Numbered from the stretch's first letter, positions 1-11,017 are shown. The stretch: 64,000 bases of DNA from Asterella californica (GCA_036924285.1 JAYKYS010000009.1:6386001-6450000); one strand, 5' to 3'. A program made the numbers and translations. Notes: a model not told the origin generated them from the sequence alone.

Positions 1-575
1 CGGCTGGCTATCAGAGACGTCAGAAGTACAGTATGTGGGCCCTTTCAAGTGACTATGAGAACTAAATGAATGATAGTGCTAGGGCTCGGGGCCCCGGCAC
101 TAAACCAGCATATTTCCTTGAGCCCGAACCCCAACTGCAATGCAAGATCATTGTACTTGAAAGTGCGCTGGGATTGTGGGGGCGGGTAAGCATTTCTCGT
201 GTGTAGATTCTTCTCCAGGCCTCTCTCCCATTTCCTCTTTGTCCTCCTTCTCCAGGACATCTCTATTCTTCTCCTCCTGAATTCTATGTCCGTATACAGC
301 TCAGCTAAGTTTTTCGGCCTTCCTTTTCCCGCTTTATGGAAGACTACATCTATCTTAGCAAAGATTCCCCATCGTCCCTGCCCACCCGATGAAAGCAAAT
401 CTTGACTCTAAACTTCTACGTCTCTGCCCCCGTATTTCGAGACTATATTCGTACCGTTTTATCTGAAAAACTAGGCTTCTGGCCTTCCCCTGCGGAAAGA
501 TGTTTTGCTCTGCATTGTACGTGGTGCTGTGGTTCTCGTCGGTCCTTTTGTGACAGCTGGTGCCGTGTACTGTCT
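1..575. other. No gene recognised (left edge)
   Basis: Short open frames occur on both strands but none has a recognisable motif or repeat partner in the window. The pyrimidine-rich tract near 210-280 produces spurious reading frames. I see nothing I can name here. Confidence 0.4.
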
Positions 576-585
576 CAAACTCCAG

Positions 586-965
586 CAGAAATTGGCTTGA
601 TCATACCCCATTACGATTGTTGCGCTTGATCATACCCCTCTTAACGTTTGGTTGCTTGATCATACCCCTGATTGGTTATTTACACTAGAACCCCTCATTT
701 TATCTTTTGGTTCATCATTCTAGAACTTTCAACCTTGACTAAATATCATTGTAAGTTAAATATTTTGATTTTGAAAGTTAAAGACACGTTACACTATCCA
801 TATTCTCATTCCTTTAATATGTGTAGTCTCACATGTGAGTAACATCAGAAAGTGACTGGTTTTACAGGCAATAGCCAGTCAGGGGTGTGATCAAGCCATA
901 CCTCGTTAAGAGGAGTATAATCAAGCTCACAAAACCTACTGGGAGTGTGATCAAGCCGATTTCTG
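586..965. mobile_element. Foldback MITE with about 95-bp terminal inverted repeats (Mutator-like?)
   Basis: A 380-bp element begins CAGAAATTGGCTTGATCA and ends TGATCAAGCCGATTTCTG, so its termini are inverted repeats; the complementarity extends roughly 95 bp inward with mismatches. Each arm carries three spaced copies of a GCTTGATCAYACYCC-type motif about 25-32 bp apart. The element is flanked by the identical 10-bp direct repeat CAAACTCCAG at 576-585 and 966-975, which reads as a target-site duplication. Long terminal inverted repeats plus a 9-11-bp duplication are typical of Mutator-like elements. It has no coding capacity, so it would be a non-autonomous derivative. The superfamily is an inference; the inverted repeats and flanking duplication are seen directly. 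Confidence 0.75.
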
Positions 966-975
966 CAAACTCCAG

Positions 976-3159
976 CGGCACTCCACAATCACTTGTTCAC
1001 TCATTCACTCGTACGTCATTTGGTCTTTCGAACAAAATATACTGTCGAACAAAATGTACTGTGTCGCTAGCCTAGCGGGTGGTAGAGTGTATTCTCGATA
1101 TAACAACACTGTTTATTATGAGATTTTCGCAAAACATTTTCAGGAAACAGAATTGATTGAACGGAGTTAGTTTATTGTACAAGGACGTCGTTATTCTTAT
1201 AAGGACACTTAAAGATCGAATTATCGTTACATAGTACCAAAGATTTTAGACAACTGAGGAACACTGAAAATTCAGAAAATCTAATGCATAAGCTTCAGAA
1301 CCGTTCGGACTTTCTAACCCATCGCTTTTTGTAATTTAGTCGTTTGGTGCAGAGAACACACACACGAGAAGATGGCTATGTGGTCATTCTATTAGCTACT
1401 GTGTTTAGGTGTACAAATTCCTAAAAATATACTAAGTTTTAGTGAAAAAATAAATGATTGATATATCTGTCCGATATTAAATTTTTGAAATCACAATCTT
1501 GTCAGGCTGTTTGGTGAGATTATATTTCAACAGGAAGTAAGCGAAGAGGAATTGTGGGTTTTCTCTTAATTTAATTCTCAAATAGTAATAGACTCTTTTA
1601 ACCAAATAAACTAAAGAGATAAACTTGAACAAAAACCGAGAGTTCTTCAAATATGTCTATGAACTCATTAAAATATGTGAATTTATATTTTCAGTTCATT
1701 GTTGTACATATAAAGATATTCAAATCAAAATTATATGTCATTATATATAGATAAAAAATGATATATATGCGATATTGTTATAACGATCAATATGCTTGCA
1801 ACATGCACTTCTGGCCGAGGAGATGAAGAAGACAAACTCCCAGAAAATTATCATATACTATTTGCTAGCAACTGGATTCAGAAACATTTTGTGAAAAATA
1901 CATTAGAGAACATGTTATAGTACAAAGACTTTTAGAATAAACATGTCAACTGAAAGCAGAACAAAACATCTAAACTGACAAAGAAAAACAAAAACAAAAT
2001 CTAAATCTAAATCTAAAAACAAAATTTCTGAATTTAAAGTACTATATTAAATCATCTAAATAAAAAATTCCTCTGTATACAACAATGTTAGACTTGTTAC
2101 GGAAAAGAAGAAAATCTTATAAGTGAAGTACCCTCATGAACTCCCATGTTATCATAAAAGCATTCCGTGAACGAATAAAATTTAAAACTCAGAAATTTAA
2201 TTTATAACCTAACCCTTCCAAGAGAAAAGGTTAGGACATAAATTAAAAAGTATACATATCAAGTTATCCCCCTCTTCCGAACTTGACATACCTATCAAGT
2301 TACATTATGCTTGTGACCAAGAGTGTCGTTATATCGAGAACACAATGTAAGTTGGTTTATCCTCGAATGAATTCTGAATGTTTTGATCCAGCCTCTGTGG
2401 AATAATAGGTAAGTTAACTTGATCAATATCACTTCTAGTTAACTTTAAAGTCATTAAATCCCAAATATGGCTATAAGGCTCCGAGTCACCCATAGCGAAG
2501 TTATTTCCATCCGTGCGAGAGCGGAGAAACCAAGGTTGCATCTTGAATGTTAGAATTGAGAAAACACGGCACGTCAAAATGTCACCATTTTTCATCGTCC
2601 GTCAACGTACTTTATGGCAAAATGACTAGTGGAGTCACAACTACCCATTGAGTGTCATTATAGGCTTTCTATTGCTATACTTTCGGAGCAATCATCATAC
2701 CAAGATGCTATGTTCTGATAGGTTTAGATAGAAATATGCTGAAATCTACCCGAGTTTAGATATTCCATTTCCATGCAAGGTAGCCGGCAGGATGCCTTGA
2801 TGCCCAAGACGCGTTTACACATTCCAGATGTCAATCATCCGTAAATGTTAGTTCTTGTACATATAGTGATTGTAGAAAATGTTCTTGTGCAACATATAAT
2901 TCATTATTTGATATTCAATTTTGGGATCCAGGCGACTTGGAGTTGTTTCAAAAACCACAAGGGTGTATCTTTTACCTATATTACCATTCTCATTATAACA
3001 TGCAACCTGGGATTTCTCCTTTCCATCTTGTTTCCTCTTGTTTGGATTTTCTCTTTTTCCTCATCTTCTCTCATTTTCCCATCTTCCTATCTTCTTCTAA
3101 TGAGCTTCCGAGACTTCTATTGAGCTTCTGTGAAGATGAATGTTGTTGTACTGCTGCAG
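976..3159. other. AT-rich stretch without recognisable gene
   Basis: From about 1400 to 2300 the DNA is strongly AT-rich, with frequent stops in all frames. An 88-codon minus-strand frame at 2329-2595 has no recognisable motif. A polypyrimidine-rich stretch at about 3010-3120 precedes the exon-like segment that follows. Confidence 0.4.
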
Positions 3160-3266
3160 GAAGACCGCTTCCATAAGCAGAAGCCTGGAAAGGCTACATG
3201 GAGCATACATCATGTGATTAATCTAACTCCATTGGAAATTAGAGGAGCAATGTATGACAGACATGG
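3160..3266 (+). CDS. Exon-like segment with canonical splice borders (unknown gene)
   Basis: A 107-bp segment is preceded by a long pyrimidine-rich tract and CTGCTGCAG, a good 3' splice site, and followed by GTAAGT, a consensus 5' splice site. Between them one frame is open for 35 codons with a natural-looking composition, including a KQKPGKATW stretch and an NLTPLEIRGAMYDRHG stretch. I do not recognise the family. No adjoining exon was found on either side, so this may be a single exon of a gene broken by transposons, a captured exon, or chance. The splice-site consensus is seen; expression is not supported by anything else. Confidence 0.3.
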
Positions 3267-3693
3267 GTAAGTTGACATCTACGAAGCAGGGACAGTCTTC
3301 TGGAGGTGTCAGAAGCCGAGTTGAACCCCAAGAAGCCGAGAATTGCTTCGAGAAGACCGTTGTGAAAAGACTAGAAGTCGTGATCTGGAAGCAAGAAGCG
3401 TCTTCTCGAACTTCTCAGTAGATAATTGTATGATATTTTAGATTGTATTCATATATTTAGGTCCAGGGTACCTTTTGAAGGGTCTGGAAGCCGTGTAGTT
3501 TTATGAAAAGACGAGATTCCTAGACAAATCTCGCACGTTTGTGTGTTTGAACAGATCTTAGAACTTGGAGCAGCGATACTAGTGTAAATCTCTTTGGGGA
3601 AAGAAATCTTTTATGCTATAATGGGATAAAGGAGAAATCATGAGACACTACTTGTCATCTCATAAGTTAGATAGAAGGGTGTCTTCTGGGTGG
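3267..3693. other. No gene recognised; flank of CV-A LTR
   Basis: Purine-rich DNA containing several AGAAG-type words between the exon-like segment and the end of the chromovirus LTR. No open frame of note, and no convincing target duplication for the adjacent LTR. Confidence 0.35.
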
Positions 3694-4831
3694 TTTTCAC
3701 GCACCTACCGCCTTGTTACGTCAGCGGAAGCTCTTTCTCAGTAGGTCGTAAACTTTACACCGCTAACCTGCAAATACAATCACCAGTTAGCGTCCATGCA
3801 CCACTTACCTTTTCTCAGTTTGGTCCGGACCGGAGCCGGACCGTCTCCCTAATCATCAAGCTCAGCAGTTCCTAAGTCCCGACCTAGACCCGCCTAGGTC
3901 GGTCCCAAACATGAGCAAGTCACAATATGACTTGGGGCGGACTTCCCATAAAGTCTAGGTCCTAAACGGTGCCTCCAGCACACCTAGCGGCCCAATCGTC
4001 CGTGATGTCCGTCTGGGTCTAGGCTCCCGAATGGTGGTCTAACCCGCCGACTCGTTCCCTAGTCTTGCCCCAGCCTTTACATCGTTCCTAAGTCCAGACG
4101 TCCAAGTCTGGACGAGAACGTGTCTTGGAACCGGCCCAACCATCACCTCATGCCCCCAGAGTCCGTCCGCCGAACCCTGGGGTTAGGTGACTCGTCCTGA
4201 CCCACCCAGACATCGAGCCCCCCCTCATATATACTTCTGGGGATCGGCGGCCCCGCCCTCCTCTTTGGTCCCTGAAAATTATACCACAGCCCGATTGTGG
4301 TTCGGCCATAACTTCTAGCTCGGAGATCAGATCGAAGAGTGTTATATATCACTGGAAAGCTCTCGACGAGACCTTTCCAATGATACCTCACTCGCCTCGA
4401 GATCTTACGTGGAGCTCCGTCCACGACCTAAAACATCCCTGGAGCTCCAACACTTAGTTATTTTTCGAAAACCTGTGGTCCAGACCCAGACTCGAACCCT
4501 GTGGTTCGACCACCGTGTGAACCACAGTCCGTCTGCGTCTCGGACCCACGTCTTGGTCTCACGTCTCAGACCTATGTCTCAGACTCATGTTTTGGTCCGT
4601 TCTCAGACTCGCCCTCTTAGGTCAGCGTTCGTCTGGGGCCCTCTTGGGATAGGCCCTTATGTCCTAACCCAAGGTTCCAACCTTGGTTCAGAGAACCACT
4701 TAGGGTTCATCTGATCCCGACTTCCTGGCCAAGCCGTTAAGTCCTACTCGCAGCGCTCACAACCTAGCACAAGTCCGCTAGGGTTCTGTTGTTCGCGTCT
4801 GCGCCCGATCTTGAGAATAAAGGTTGCGACA
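3694..4831 (-). repeat. Chromovirus CV-A 3' LTR
   Basis: The reverse complement of this segment matches over its length the plus-strand LTRs at 9899-11004 and 11478-12583. On the minus strand it starts TGTCGCAACC and loses similarity to the others after GCGTGAAAA near 3694. It follows, in minus orientation, the integrase/chromodomain ORF, so it is the 3' LTR. A TATATATG box at about 4226-4233 is shared by all copies and is a plausible promoter element. It differs from the CV-B LTRs by numerous substitutions and small indels, so it is an older or separate insertion. Confidence 0.8.
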
Positions 4832-5563
4832 CTCATCCCCACTTTGGAGGTTGATGCCCTCATCAACAATGATCCTTTAAGTTAACACCAAGTTCAAATG
4901 GGTAGCCAACCCCTTGGCGTCAGAAGTGCGTTCTGATAGCTAACCCGCAATTCCCTTCTTGGCTTGAGTCTTAAGTCTTGGCTAGAACACTTAGAAAATT
5001 TCAACTAGTCTCGGGAAAAGCTTTACCTTTTTGGCTTACCCTAAACAAAACTAGTTGACAATTTCTAAACATTCTACTTAAGACTCTAACTTGCTAACTA
5101 TAAGTATTCACACCTACTTACAAGGTCCCCCGAAACTCACTTTCCGGTCGCAATCTGATTTGACTTAGACGCACGACTAAGTTTACTTTGCAGTTAGAAA
5201 ACTGTAAAGCAAGATCACCTCAAGCCCCAAGACAAGTATGAAATTTCATACTTGCTTTGTCAACGCTACGGCAAACCTAAGTCTTGACATCAAGACTTAG
5301 TCTTGATTTAGATGCTTATCCAAACCAACTCGCTTCCTTTGAGTGTGCTTCGTTCCTCCTCTTGACAACATCCTAGGCATCTGATCAGAACTAGTCATAG
5401 CCATGCACTACAAATACACTTAGACAAATTTTCAAGAAACAAAATCTTTATTTCCAAACACAAGTCAAAGCTACAAAGTCCATCGGCCCAAATCGCCTCA
5501 AGTTGCTACTCGTATGGTTCGTCGTTTCTTCACCCCTCGCTGGAAGGAGATGTCCTCATCTTG
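4832..5563 (-). other. CV-A 3' untranslated region between pol and LTR
   Basis: About 730 bp between the stop of the chromodomain ORF and the LTR on the minus strand. It contains no open frame. A run rich in short repeats of AAGTCTTGA and AAGACTTAG lies around 4960-5310. A non-coding leader of this kind before the 3' LTR is usual for chromoviruses. Confidence 0.55.
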
Positions 5564-6224
5564 CTAACGCCCTTGTTGTCCTTGTCGCTGTTTGAAGAGG
5601 TCTAATACTTCACGCGCATGTGCGAGATCTTCCTCTGGCACCCAAGTTGCTTCCTTCAAATGGTAACCGCGCCATTTGACCAAGTACTCCATCCGGTTTG
5701 ATTTACGCCGAGATCGCAAAATGGACTCCACCTCATATTCTGCTTCGTCTTGCATGACATCAGGTTGAGGTCTGAGAACTTGTTTGCGCTCCGGTCGCAA
5801 ATCATCCTTGAAGTATTTCTTTAATAAAGAAACATGAAAAGTCGGATGCAACTGCCACTCGCGAGGAAGGTCTAATGTATAGACATCTTCATATGGATTC
5901 TTGACAATGACAAAAGATCCCGCGAACTTTGATGAGAACTTCGCCGATATATCCTTCGGAAGTGTGAAGTTTTTCGTACGTAACCATACTTGTTCACCCA
6001 CTTGAAACTTCACTTGCCGCCGATGCTTGTTTACCTGCTTCGTGTATCGTTGCTGCGCCTTCTCGAGGTTCTTCTTTACTTGCTCCTCGCGCTGCTGCAT
6101 TACCGCCACCAACTCTTCAGCTGATGTTTGCCGTGTTCTTGGTCGTGCCGATGTAGAACTCTCTGCAAGAGTCAAGTCAAGAGGTCCTTCTGGCTCACGT
6201 CCGTAAGCCAGCAAGAAAATCCAA
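5564..6224 (-). pseudogene. Chromovirus integrase C-terminus with chromodomain (5'-truncated pol)
   Basis: This is the end of a Ty3/Gypsy chromovirus Pol, open for 216 codons. The first ~40 residues start at an LAYGREP motif, the end of the integrase core region. Residues around 75-130 are the GPY/F-type C-terminal module (KFAGSFVIVKNPYEDVYTLDLP then LHPTFHVSLLKKY). Residues around 155-208 form a chromodomain with the expected aromatic positions in EYEVESIL, LVKWRGY and ATWVPEEDL. Chromodomains of this class steer integration to modified chromatin. The upstream protease, RT, RNase H and catalytic integrase are missing: similarity switches abruptly near 6220-6230 to an unrelated LTR, so a deletion or nested insertion removed the rest. 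The reading frame itself shows no internal stop. Confidence 0.85.
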
Positions 6225-7206
6225 ATAACTTTATTTCAGTGTCGCTGCATCATCAATCTCTTCAACTGTAAAGAAAATCTCCCTCTCTTCTTCTCCTGCG
6301 TGCCTTTCTCTCCCGTCAATCAGTTCTCAACCAAAAGTCTACCAAGGAGGTCTCAATCCAAACCTAATAGTGAAATTCGGATCCTTGAATCTTATTCCTC
6401 TCTTTGCCCCAGCTGAAACTCTCATAAATTTGATCCAACGTTGATCAAAAGTCCTCTGTAGATTTTCAAACAATCTCTCTCAATAAAACTACCTCCAGAG
6501 ATTAATTTCTCCTCAGAACAGTTTATTAGACAACGTCCAAGCTTAAAACTCCTGCCCCTCTCCCTACGATGATCTCCCAATTCAATCTGTCAGCAATTTG
6601 ATCTTTTCCCAGCCTCTTAGCTTCTCTTGCGTGTCCTCAACCCCCAATCCCTAATCCTCCTCCTTCCGCTTCAGCTCTCTCAAAAAAATCCTTTTTTTAA
6701 AACTCTCCCCGATCCCAAGTCACCGCAAGTATTTAACCTAAAAGTTAAGGCCTCAGTTTAAGCTGCCCCCTGCTGTCCTTATAAGCGCAGTCAATTATCA
6801 GAAGCAGGGCCTTAGCTAAGCTGCCCCCCTGCTGTCCTTATGCGTACAGAGCTTTATTTACAAAAACAAAACCCTCCTGTCCTTGTCGATGACTCCTTCT
6901 TAAACTCTAATTCTCCTCCTTCCGCCTCCGCTCTCGCGTCTCTTAGAAAATTTCTCAGAAGAATGTCCGCTCCCGCTTCAAGCTTCCACTGTAATCTTCC
7001 GCTTTCGCTCTATAAGAAACATTTCTCAGAAAAATGTCCGCTTCCGCTTCTATTTTAAGGCCCCAGCTAAGCTGCCCCGATGATTAATTAACTGATCAGC
7101 AAAAGTTTCCCGTGCTCTTGATGCCATCTTGATGCCACCCTGAATATACTACAAGCCATCCAATTTAGGCCGAAGCCCCAACACTTATGAGGCTGCCCCA
7201 CAGGGC

Positions 7207-7408
7207 TTACAGCCCCCCCCATATGCGCACCAGGTATCTCCCATACTATATTCAGGATGGCATGCAGAGGCTTAGGTCAGGAAGCCCACGATTAAGGGAG
7301 ATACCAGTTACAGCCCCCCCATATGCGCACCAGGTATCTCCCATAGTATATTCAAGATGACATGCAGAGGCTTAGGCCAGGAAGCCCACGATTGAAGAAG
7401 ATACCGGT
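7207..7408. repeat. 101-bp tandem duplication inside the truncated E2-type LTR
   Basis: Two adjacent copies start with TTACAGCCCCCCC and run through a TATCTCCCATA block to GATACC, at a spacing of 101 bp. The corresponding part of both full E2 LTRs is present once, so the duplication is private to this copy. Confidence 0.8.
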
Positions 7409-7485
7409 CTCCCGTCCCTAGATATGCAAGACGTGGCTGCATATCCAACATAGACTCCTTTCGAGGAGGCCAACATGCCGGAATA

Positions 7486-7568
7486 GGAACCAGAGGCCAG
7501 GGAGGATTGATCCTGAGACCACTTCCCTCTTAGGCAGGCGCCTTATCACTGGGATGGCCTTTGGTTCC
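7486..7568 (-). other. tRNA-like structured segment in E2-type LTR (truncated copy)
   Basis: The outer arms GGAACCAGAGGCCA (left) and TGGCCTTTGGTTCC (right) are complementary and enclose a region whose minus strand has the B-box-like word GGATCAATCC (7504-7513) and GGTC-TCAG-GATC. The inner stem is weaker than in the complete E2 LTRs because the pyrimidine run is rearranged to TCCTCCC. Any function as a Pol III promoter or packaging structure is inference. Confidence 0.5.
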
Positions 7569-8081
7569 GTTCAAGAAGGTAAAAATTTTTGTACGTATGT
7601 TTTCCTGAAGAAATTTTCCTGTAAAGTCTTTACTAGCCTTTCCTACGCTAACTTCTCTATACAACTCCGTTTTTAATGAACAAGGAGTCTAAATTATAGT
7701 ATTTGTGAACACCTACACGCTCACGCTATCAGATTCTGAGTTCGAGTCACGAGCTAGAATCGACGAATTTCTCTCTTTCACATATTTCTCAATCTAAAAC
7801 TCGTGCTAACTATTACTTAAAATACTTTCTGTCAAGACTGGAAGCATGAAGTCGCTCTCCTCGTCGAGCTCTGCATTCTGATGCCTTTCGATCTCTTTCA
7901 GGGTGATATTTCAGTCGAAGCTAGGGGCAGCTTGCCAAGCATAGCCCCAGCTTAGCTCCTGCCTAGCTTGTTAAGCTACAGGGCAGCTTCCTTTACACAA
8001 TATAGAAATAAAAAAAAATAAAAAAAATCTCTCTGCAATACTTTTCACTGTACAGACCTACATACAATACGACACCGTGCT

Positions 8082-8330
8082 TATGACAAGGAAGATCTGA
8101 AGTACTTTGCTCTTGATATTAGAAAAGAAGTACAAGCGATCATGCAAGAAGAATTGGAGAAGCGACGGAAGATCGTACAGAAGCTTCCTCCGTCGACCAC
8201 GGCAGCCATGTCTCACATGACTAGCTTCCAGTTGAGGGAAGATCCACTTCAAGTCTTCCACCCAAAGAAGCAGCTTCTAAGCCTTCCATGTTGGAAACTC
8301 CAATCACTTTCTGAAGCGATCCTCTTATGA
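8082..8330 (+). pseudogene. Gag-like fragment of Ty3/Gypsy element H
   Basis: A frame open from about 8082 to 8330 encodes a charged, helical-looking segment (EEVQ/EELEKRRK type) ahead of a protease-like region in the same orientation. Its position 5' of protease and integrase fragments suggests the C-terminal part of a Gag, but no zinc knuckle is visible. The left end abuts the truncated E2-type LTR. Confidence 0.35.
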
Positions 8331-8469
8331 CTTCTTACGAGATTTGTGGAATCAGAAGGCGGATGTAACCTTCCAATCGCTTTTGGATAATAATGCTGGT
8401 TACAGGAAGCTAATCGAGGAAGAGGAGAAAAATGAAACTTCTCTAGAGCACCTCGATCCTTAAGATAGA

Positions 8470-8757
8470 GCATGAGGACTTAGGAGCCCCAGAACTTGAC
8501 ATGGAGATCCATGGATGTCTTCTGAAGAAGATACCTATTGAATCAGGCTCCGGAGTCAACATCATACCCGAAGAAACTGCGCATGCCCTAGGCTTCACTG
8601 AGTTCCAACCTACTCCGAGGATTCTCAGAATGGCGGACCAGACCAAAAGACGACCTTTGGGACAACTGAAAGATGTCTTGACGGCAATTGGAGGAGTATC
8701 TTTCTACCTCATTTACATTATTTTGCGACCTGTAGCTAAGTTTAAATGGAAGATATG
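8470..8757 (+). pseudogene. Retropepsin-like fragment of element H (active site altered)
   Basis: The frame from 8501 contains IPIESGSGVNIIPEETAHALGF, followed by an ILRMADQT stretch and a hydrophobic strand ending near 8757. This matches the layout of plant Ty3/Gypsy aspartic proteases, which have a D-S/T/G-G-S/A-x-x-N core followed by an ALGL-type helix. The catalytic aspartate position reads Glu here, so the enzyme would be inactive. Only a shrunken region without recognisable RT follows before the integrase fragment at 9.2 kb. Confidence 0.5.
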
Positions 8758-8934
8758 ATGAGGTTGTGGTGAATTACTTACGTACTACAAGTACCTCAGA
8801 AGAAGCAGAAGAAGTGAACTGTGGATACATTGAGTGCTACGAAATTGCGGAAGAAGAGCTTCCAGAAATCTCCTGCGGGTTACGGAGCACACGACAGCTG
8901 CACCCGCCAGGGGTGGCTCGCGGACGGAACCCCC

Positions 8935-9006
8935 TTCCCTTATATATACTTCTGGGGAATGGCAGCCCCGCCCTCCTCTTTGGTCCGCGAAAATTATACC
9001 ACAACC
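8935..9006 (-). repeat. Small chromovirus-LTR-derived scrap
   Basis: Contains TTATATATACTTCTGGGG, then a CCCGCCCTCCTCTTTGGTCC block and AAATTATACCACA. This follows closely the TATA-box section of the CV-A LTR at about 4222-4290, in the same orientation. Similarity fades outside this interval. It shows that fragments of CV LTRs were pasted into element H before or during its decay. Confidence 0.65.
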
Positions 9007-9184
9007 TGATTTATTCTAGCGGCTAAGTCTTGAAGGATGCAGCACTAAAAATGCAATAACTCGGCAATTTAGATTCATAATGTATTAATTCTTTTTTCAC
9101 AAGGACTGTTTTCTCTTGAGACACGTGCATGGTGAATTTCAGGATCATTAGCTTATGGATGTTCACGAAGCTCACGAATAAGTC

Positions 9185-9222
9185 CATGACCCAGATCCAC
9201 TAAGGAGTGGATCTGGGTCATG
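9185..9222. repeat. Perfect 17-bp inverted repeat with 4-nt loop
   Basis: The arm CATGACCCAGATCCACT at 9185-9201 is exactly complementary to 9206-9222, with AAGG between. It sits just upstream of the integrase fragment of element H and has no counterpart elsewhere in the window. It could be a snap-back duplication. It is followed by a frame, not by a U-run, so it is not an obvious terminator. Confidence 0.8.
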
Positions 9223-9898
9223 ACGAGAAGATGAGAAGATGCCTCGAGCCCTCAGAGATTAAGATAGTGATCACGGATCTTCACTACGAGGACGCTGGAG
9301 GTCACTATGGATTGAAGATGTCGATGAAGAAGATGTTGAACGTCGGCTACTGGTGGCCAACCATGTACAGAGATACTTTTCAGGAGATGTGATGCATGCC
9401 AGAGGGTGGGAAGACCGACAGCTACTACTAGGTGACCTATTACTCCTATTTTACCGCTCGCACCATTTGAAAAATGAGGAATCGACTTTGTTGGACCAAT
9501 CGCTCATGTGGCTAGAAGAAGCAAGCACGCTATATATTGATAGCTACAGACTACGTCACGAAGATGGTGGAAGACGAAGCCACAAGGAAGAACGACGCTG
9601 CAATGGTTGCCAAGTTTCTTTGGCACAACATCATCACTCGATAAGGATGCCCGCTAGAACTAGTGTCAGACAAAGACACTCATTTTTTGAAAGAGACTAT
9701 TTCTCTCTTAACACAGTACTTCAAGATCAAGCATTGGAAGATGACACCGTACAACCCGAAGGCTAGTGGATTGACAGAGAAGTCGAATGATCTTTTCTGT
9801 AATATTTTGAATAAAATAATTGTAAATCACGCTTATGATTGAGACACGAAGCTGCCATTTGTGTTGTGGACTTTTAGGATTTCACCGAAGGTCACTAC
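9207..9898 (+). pseudogene. Integrase remnant of Ty3/Gypsy element H
   Basis: The frame at 9207-9392 encodes an HHCC-type zinc-binding start (LHYEDAGGHYGLKMSMKKM then GYWWPTMYRDTF), the usual integrase N-terminal module. Further downstream, in changing frames, come LVSDKDTHF (integrase core Asp region) and WKMTPYNPKASGLTEKSN, which fits the PYHPQANG-x-x-E core with the catalytic Glu region. The sequence ends in an LPFVLWTFRISPKVTT stretch where the CV-B LTR begins at 9899. At least three frame changes and an in-frame TGA make it a pseudogene. Its last ~185 bp are repeated at 11290-11477. Confidence 0.65.
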
Positions 9899-11004
9899 TG
9901 TCGCGACCCTCATTCTCAAGATCGGGCGCAGACGTGAACAACAGAACCCTAGCGGACTTGCGCTAGGTTGTGAGCGCTGCGAATAGGACTTAACGGCTTG
10001 ACCGAGAAGTCGGGATCAGATGAACCCTAAGTGGTTCTCTGAACCAAGGTTGGAACCTTGGGTTAGGACATAAGGGTCTACCCCAAGAGGGCCCTAGACG
10101 AACGCTGACCTAAGGGGGCGAGTCTGGGAACGGACCAAAACATGAGTCTGAGACATAGGTCTAAGACGTGGGTTCGAGACGTGGGTCCGAGACGTAGACG
10201 GACCGTGGTTCAGACGGTGGTCGAACCACAGGGTTCGAGTCTGGATCTGGACCACAGGTTTTCGAAAAGTGATTAAGTGTTGAAGCTCCAGGGACGTTTT
10301 AGGTCGTGGACGGAGCTCCACGTAAGATCTCGAGGCGAGTGAGGTATCATTGGAAAGGTCTCGTCGAGAGCTTTCCAGTGATATATAACACTCTTCGATC
10401 TGATCTCCGAGCTAGAAGTTATGGCTGAACCACAATCGAGTTGTGGTATAATTTTCAGAGACCAAAGAGGAGGGCGGGGTCGCCGATCCCCAGAAGTATA
10501 TATGAGGGGGGGCTCGATGCCTGGGTGGGCCAGGACGAGTCACCCGACCCCAAGGTTCGGCGGGCGGACTTTGGGGACATGAGGTGATGGTTGGGCTGGT
10601 AACAAGACACGTTCTCGTCCAGACTTATGAACGATGTAAGGGCTGGGGCAAGACTAGGGAACGAGTCGGCGGGTTAGACCACCGTTCGGGAGCCTAGACC
10701 TAGATGGACATCACGGGCGGTTGGGCCGCTAGGTGTGTTGGAGGCACCGTTTAGGACCTTGGACTTTATGAGAAGTGACTTGCTCATGTTTGAGATCGAC
10801 CTAGGCGTGTCTAGGTCGGGACTTAAGAACTGCTGAGCTTGATGATTAGGGAGACGGTCCGGCTCCGGTCCGGACCAAACTGAGAAAAGGTAAGTGGTGC
10901 ATGGACGCTAACTGGTGATTGTGTTTGCAGGTTAGCGGTGTAAAGTTTACGACCTATTGAGCAAGAGCTTCCGCTGACGTAACAAAGCGGTAGGTGCGCG
11001 AAAA
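9899..11004 (+). repeat. CV-B 5' LTR, first copy
   Basis: Starts TGTCGCGACCCTC at 9899 directly inside the H integrase fragment and ends near GCGCGAAAA, just before the primer binding site at 11006. A TATATAT box lies at 10497-10503. A near-perfect palindrome (AACCAAGGTT, GG, AACCTTGGGTT) lies near 10043-10065. The start carries the usual TG; the end lacks a clean CA, so the exact 3' border is uncertain by a few bases. Confidence 0.85.
10497..10503 (+). promoter_or_regulatory. TATA-like box in chromovirus LTR
   Basis: TATATAT lies about 600 bp into the LTR, in a block also conserved in the copy at about 12076-12082, in CV-A (minus strand, about 4226-4233) and in the LTR scrap at 8940. Conservation in all copies while neighbouring positions vary supports a core promoter role. 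The start site is not known. Confidence 0.5.
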
Positions 11005-11005
11005 G

Positions 11006-11017
11006 TGATATCAGAGC
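11006..11017 (+). other. Primer binding site candidate, initiator Met tRNA type
   Basis: TGATATCAGAGC follows the LTR. Plant chromoviruses commonly use TGGTATCAGAGC, complementary to the 3' end of initiator tRNA-Met. One G-to-A change, TGA instead of TGG, would weaken pairing with the CCA end. Confidence 0.75.

Larger units (their letters stand above)
6225..8074 (-). repeat. Truncated LTR of the E2 family
   Basis: This segment matches both E2 LTRs from their shared CTTTATTTCAG block to the terminal ACGACA at 8074. About 190 bp corresponding to the LTR 3' end (minus sense) are missing at the junction with CV-A. It carries the same sub-features as the E2 LTRs, including the tRNA-like hairpin region at 7486-7568, but essentially a single copy of the 70-bp unit that is tandem in E2. 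The flank immediately right of ACGACA is CCGT. With one end lost, solo LTR and deleted element cannot be distinguished. Confidence 0.8.

Noticed and set aside
45..398. 117-codon minus-strand ORF near the left edge
   Set aside because: Composition follows the pyrimidine-rich tract on the plus strand and no motif was recognised.
4143..4714. ORFs of 93 and 101 codons, repeated at 10094-10321, 11673-11900 and 11885-12166
   Set aside because: They are inside chromovirus LTRs, on both strands, with low-complexity translations; they are repeat shadows.
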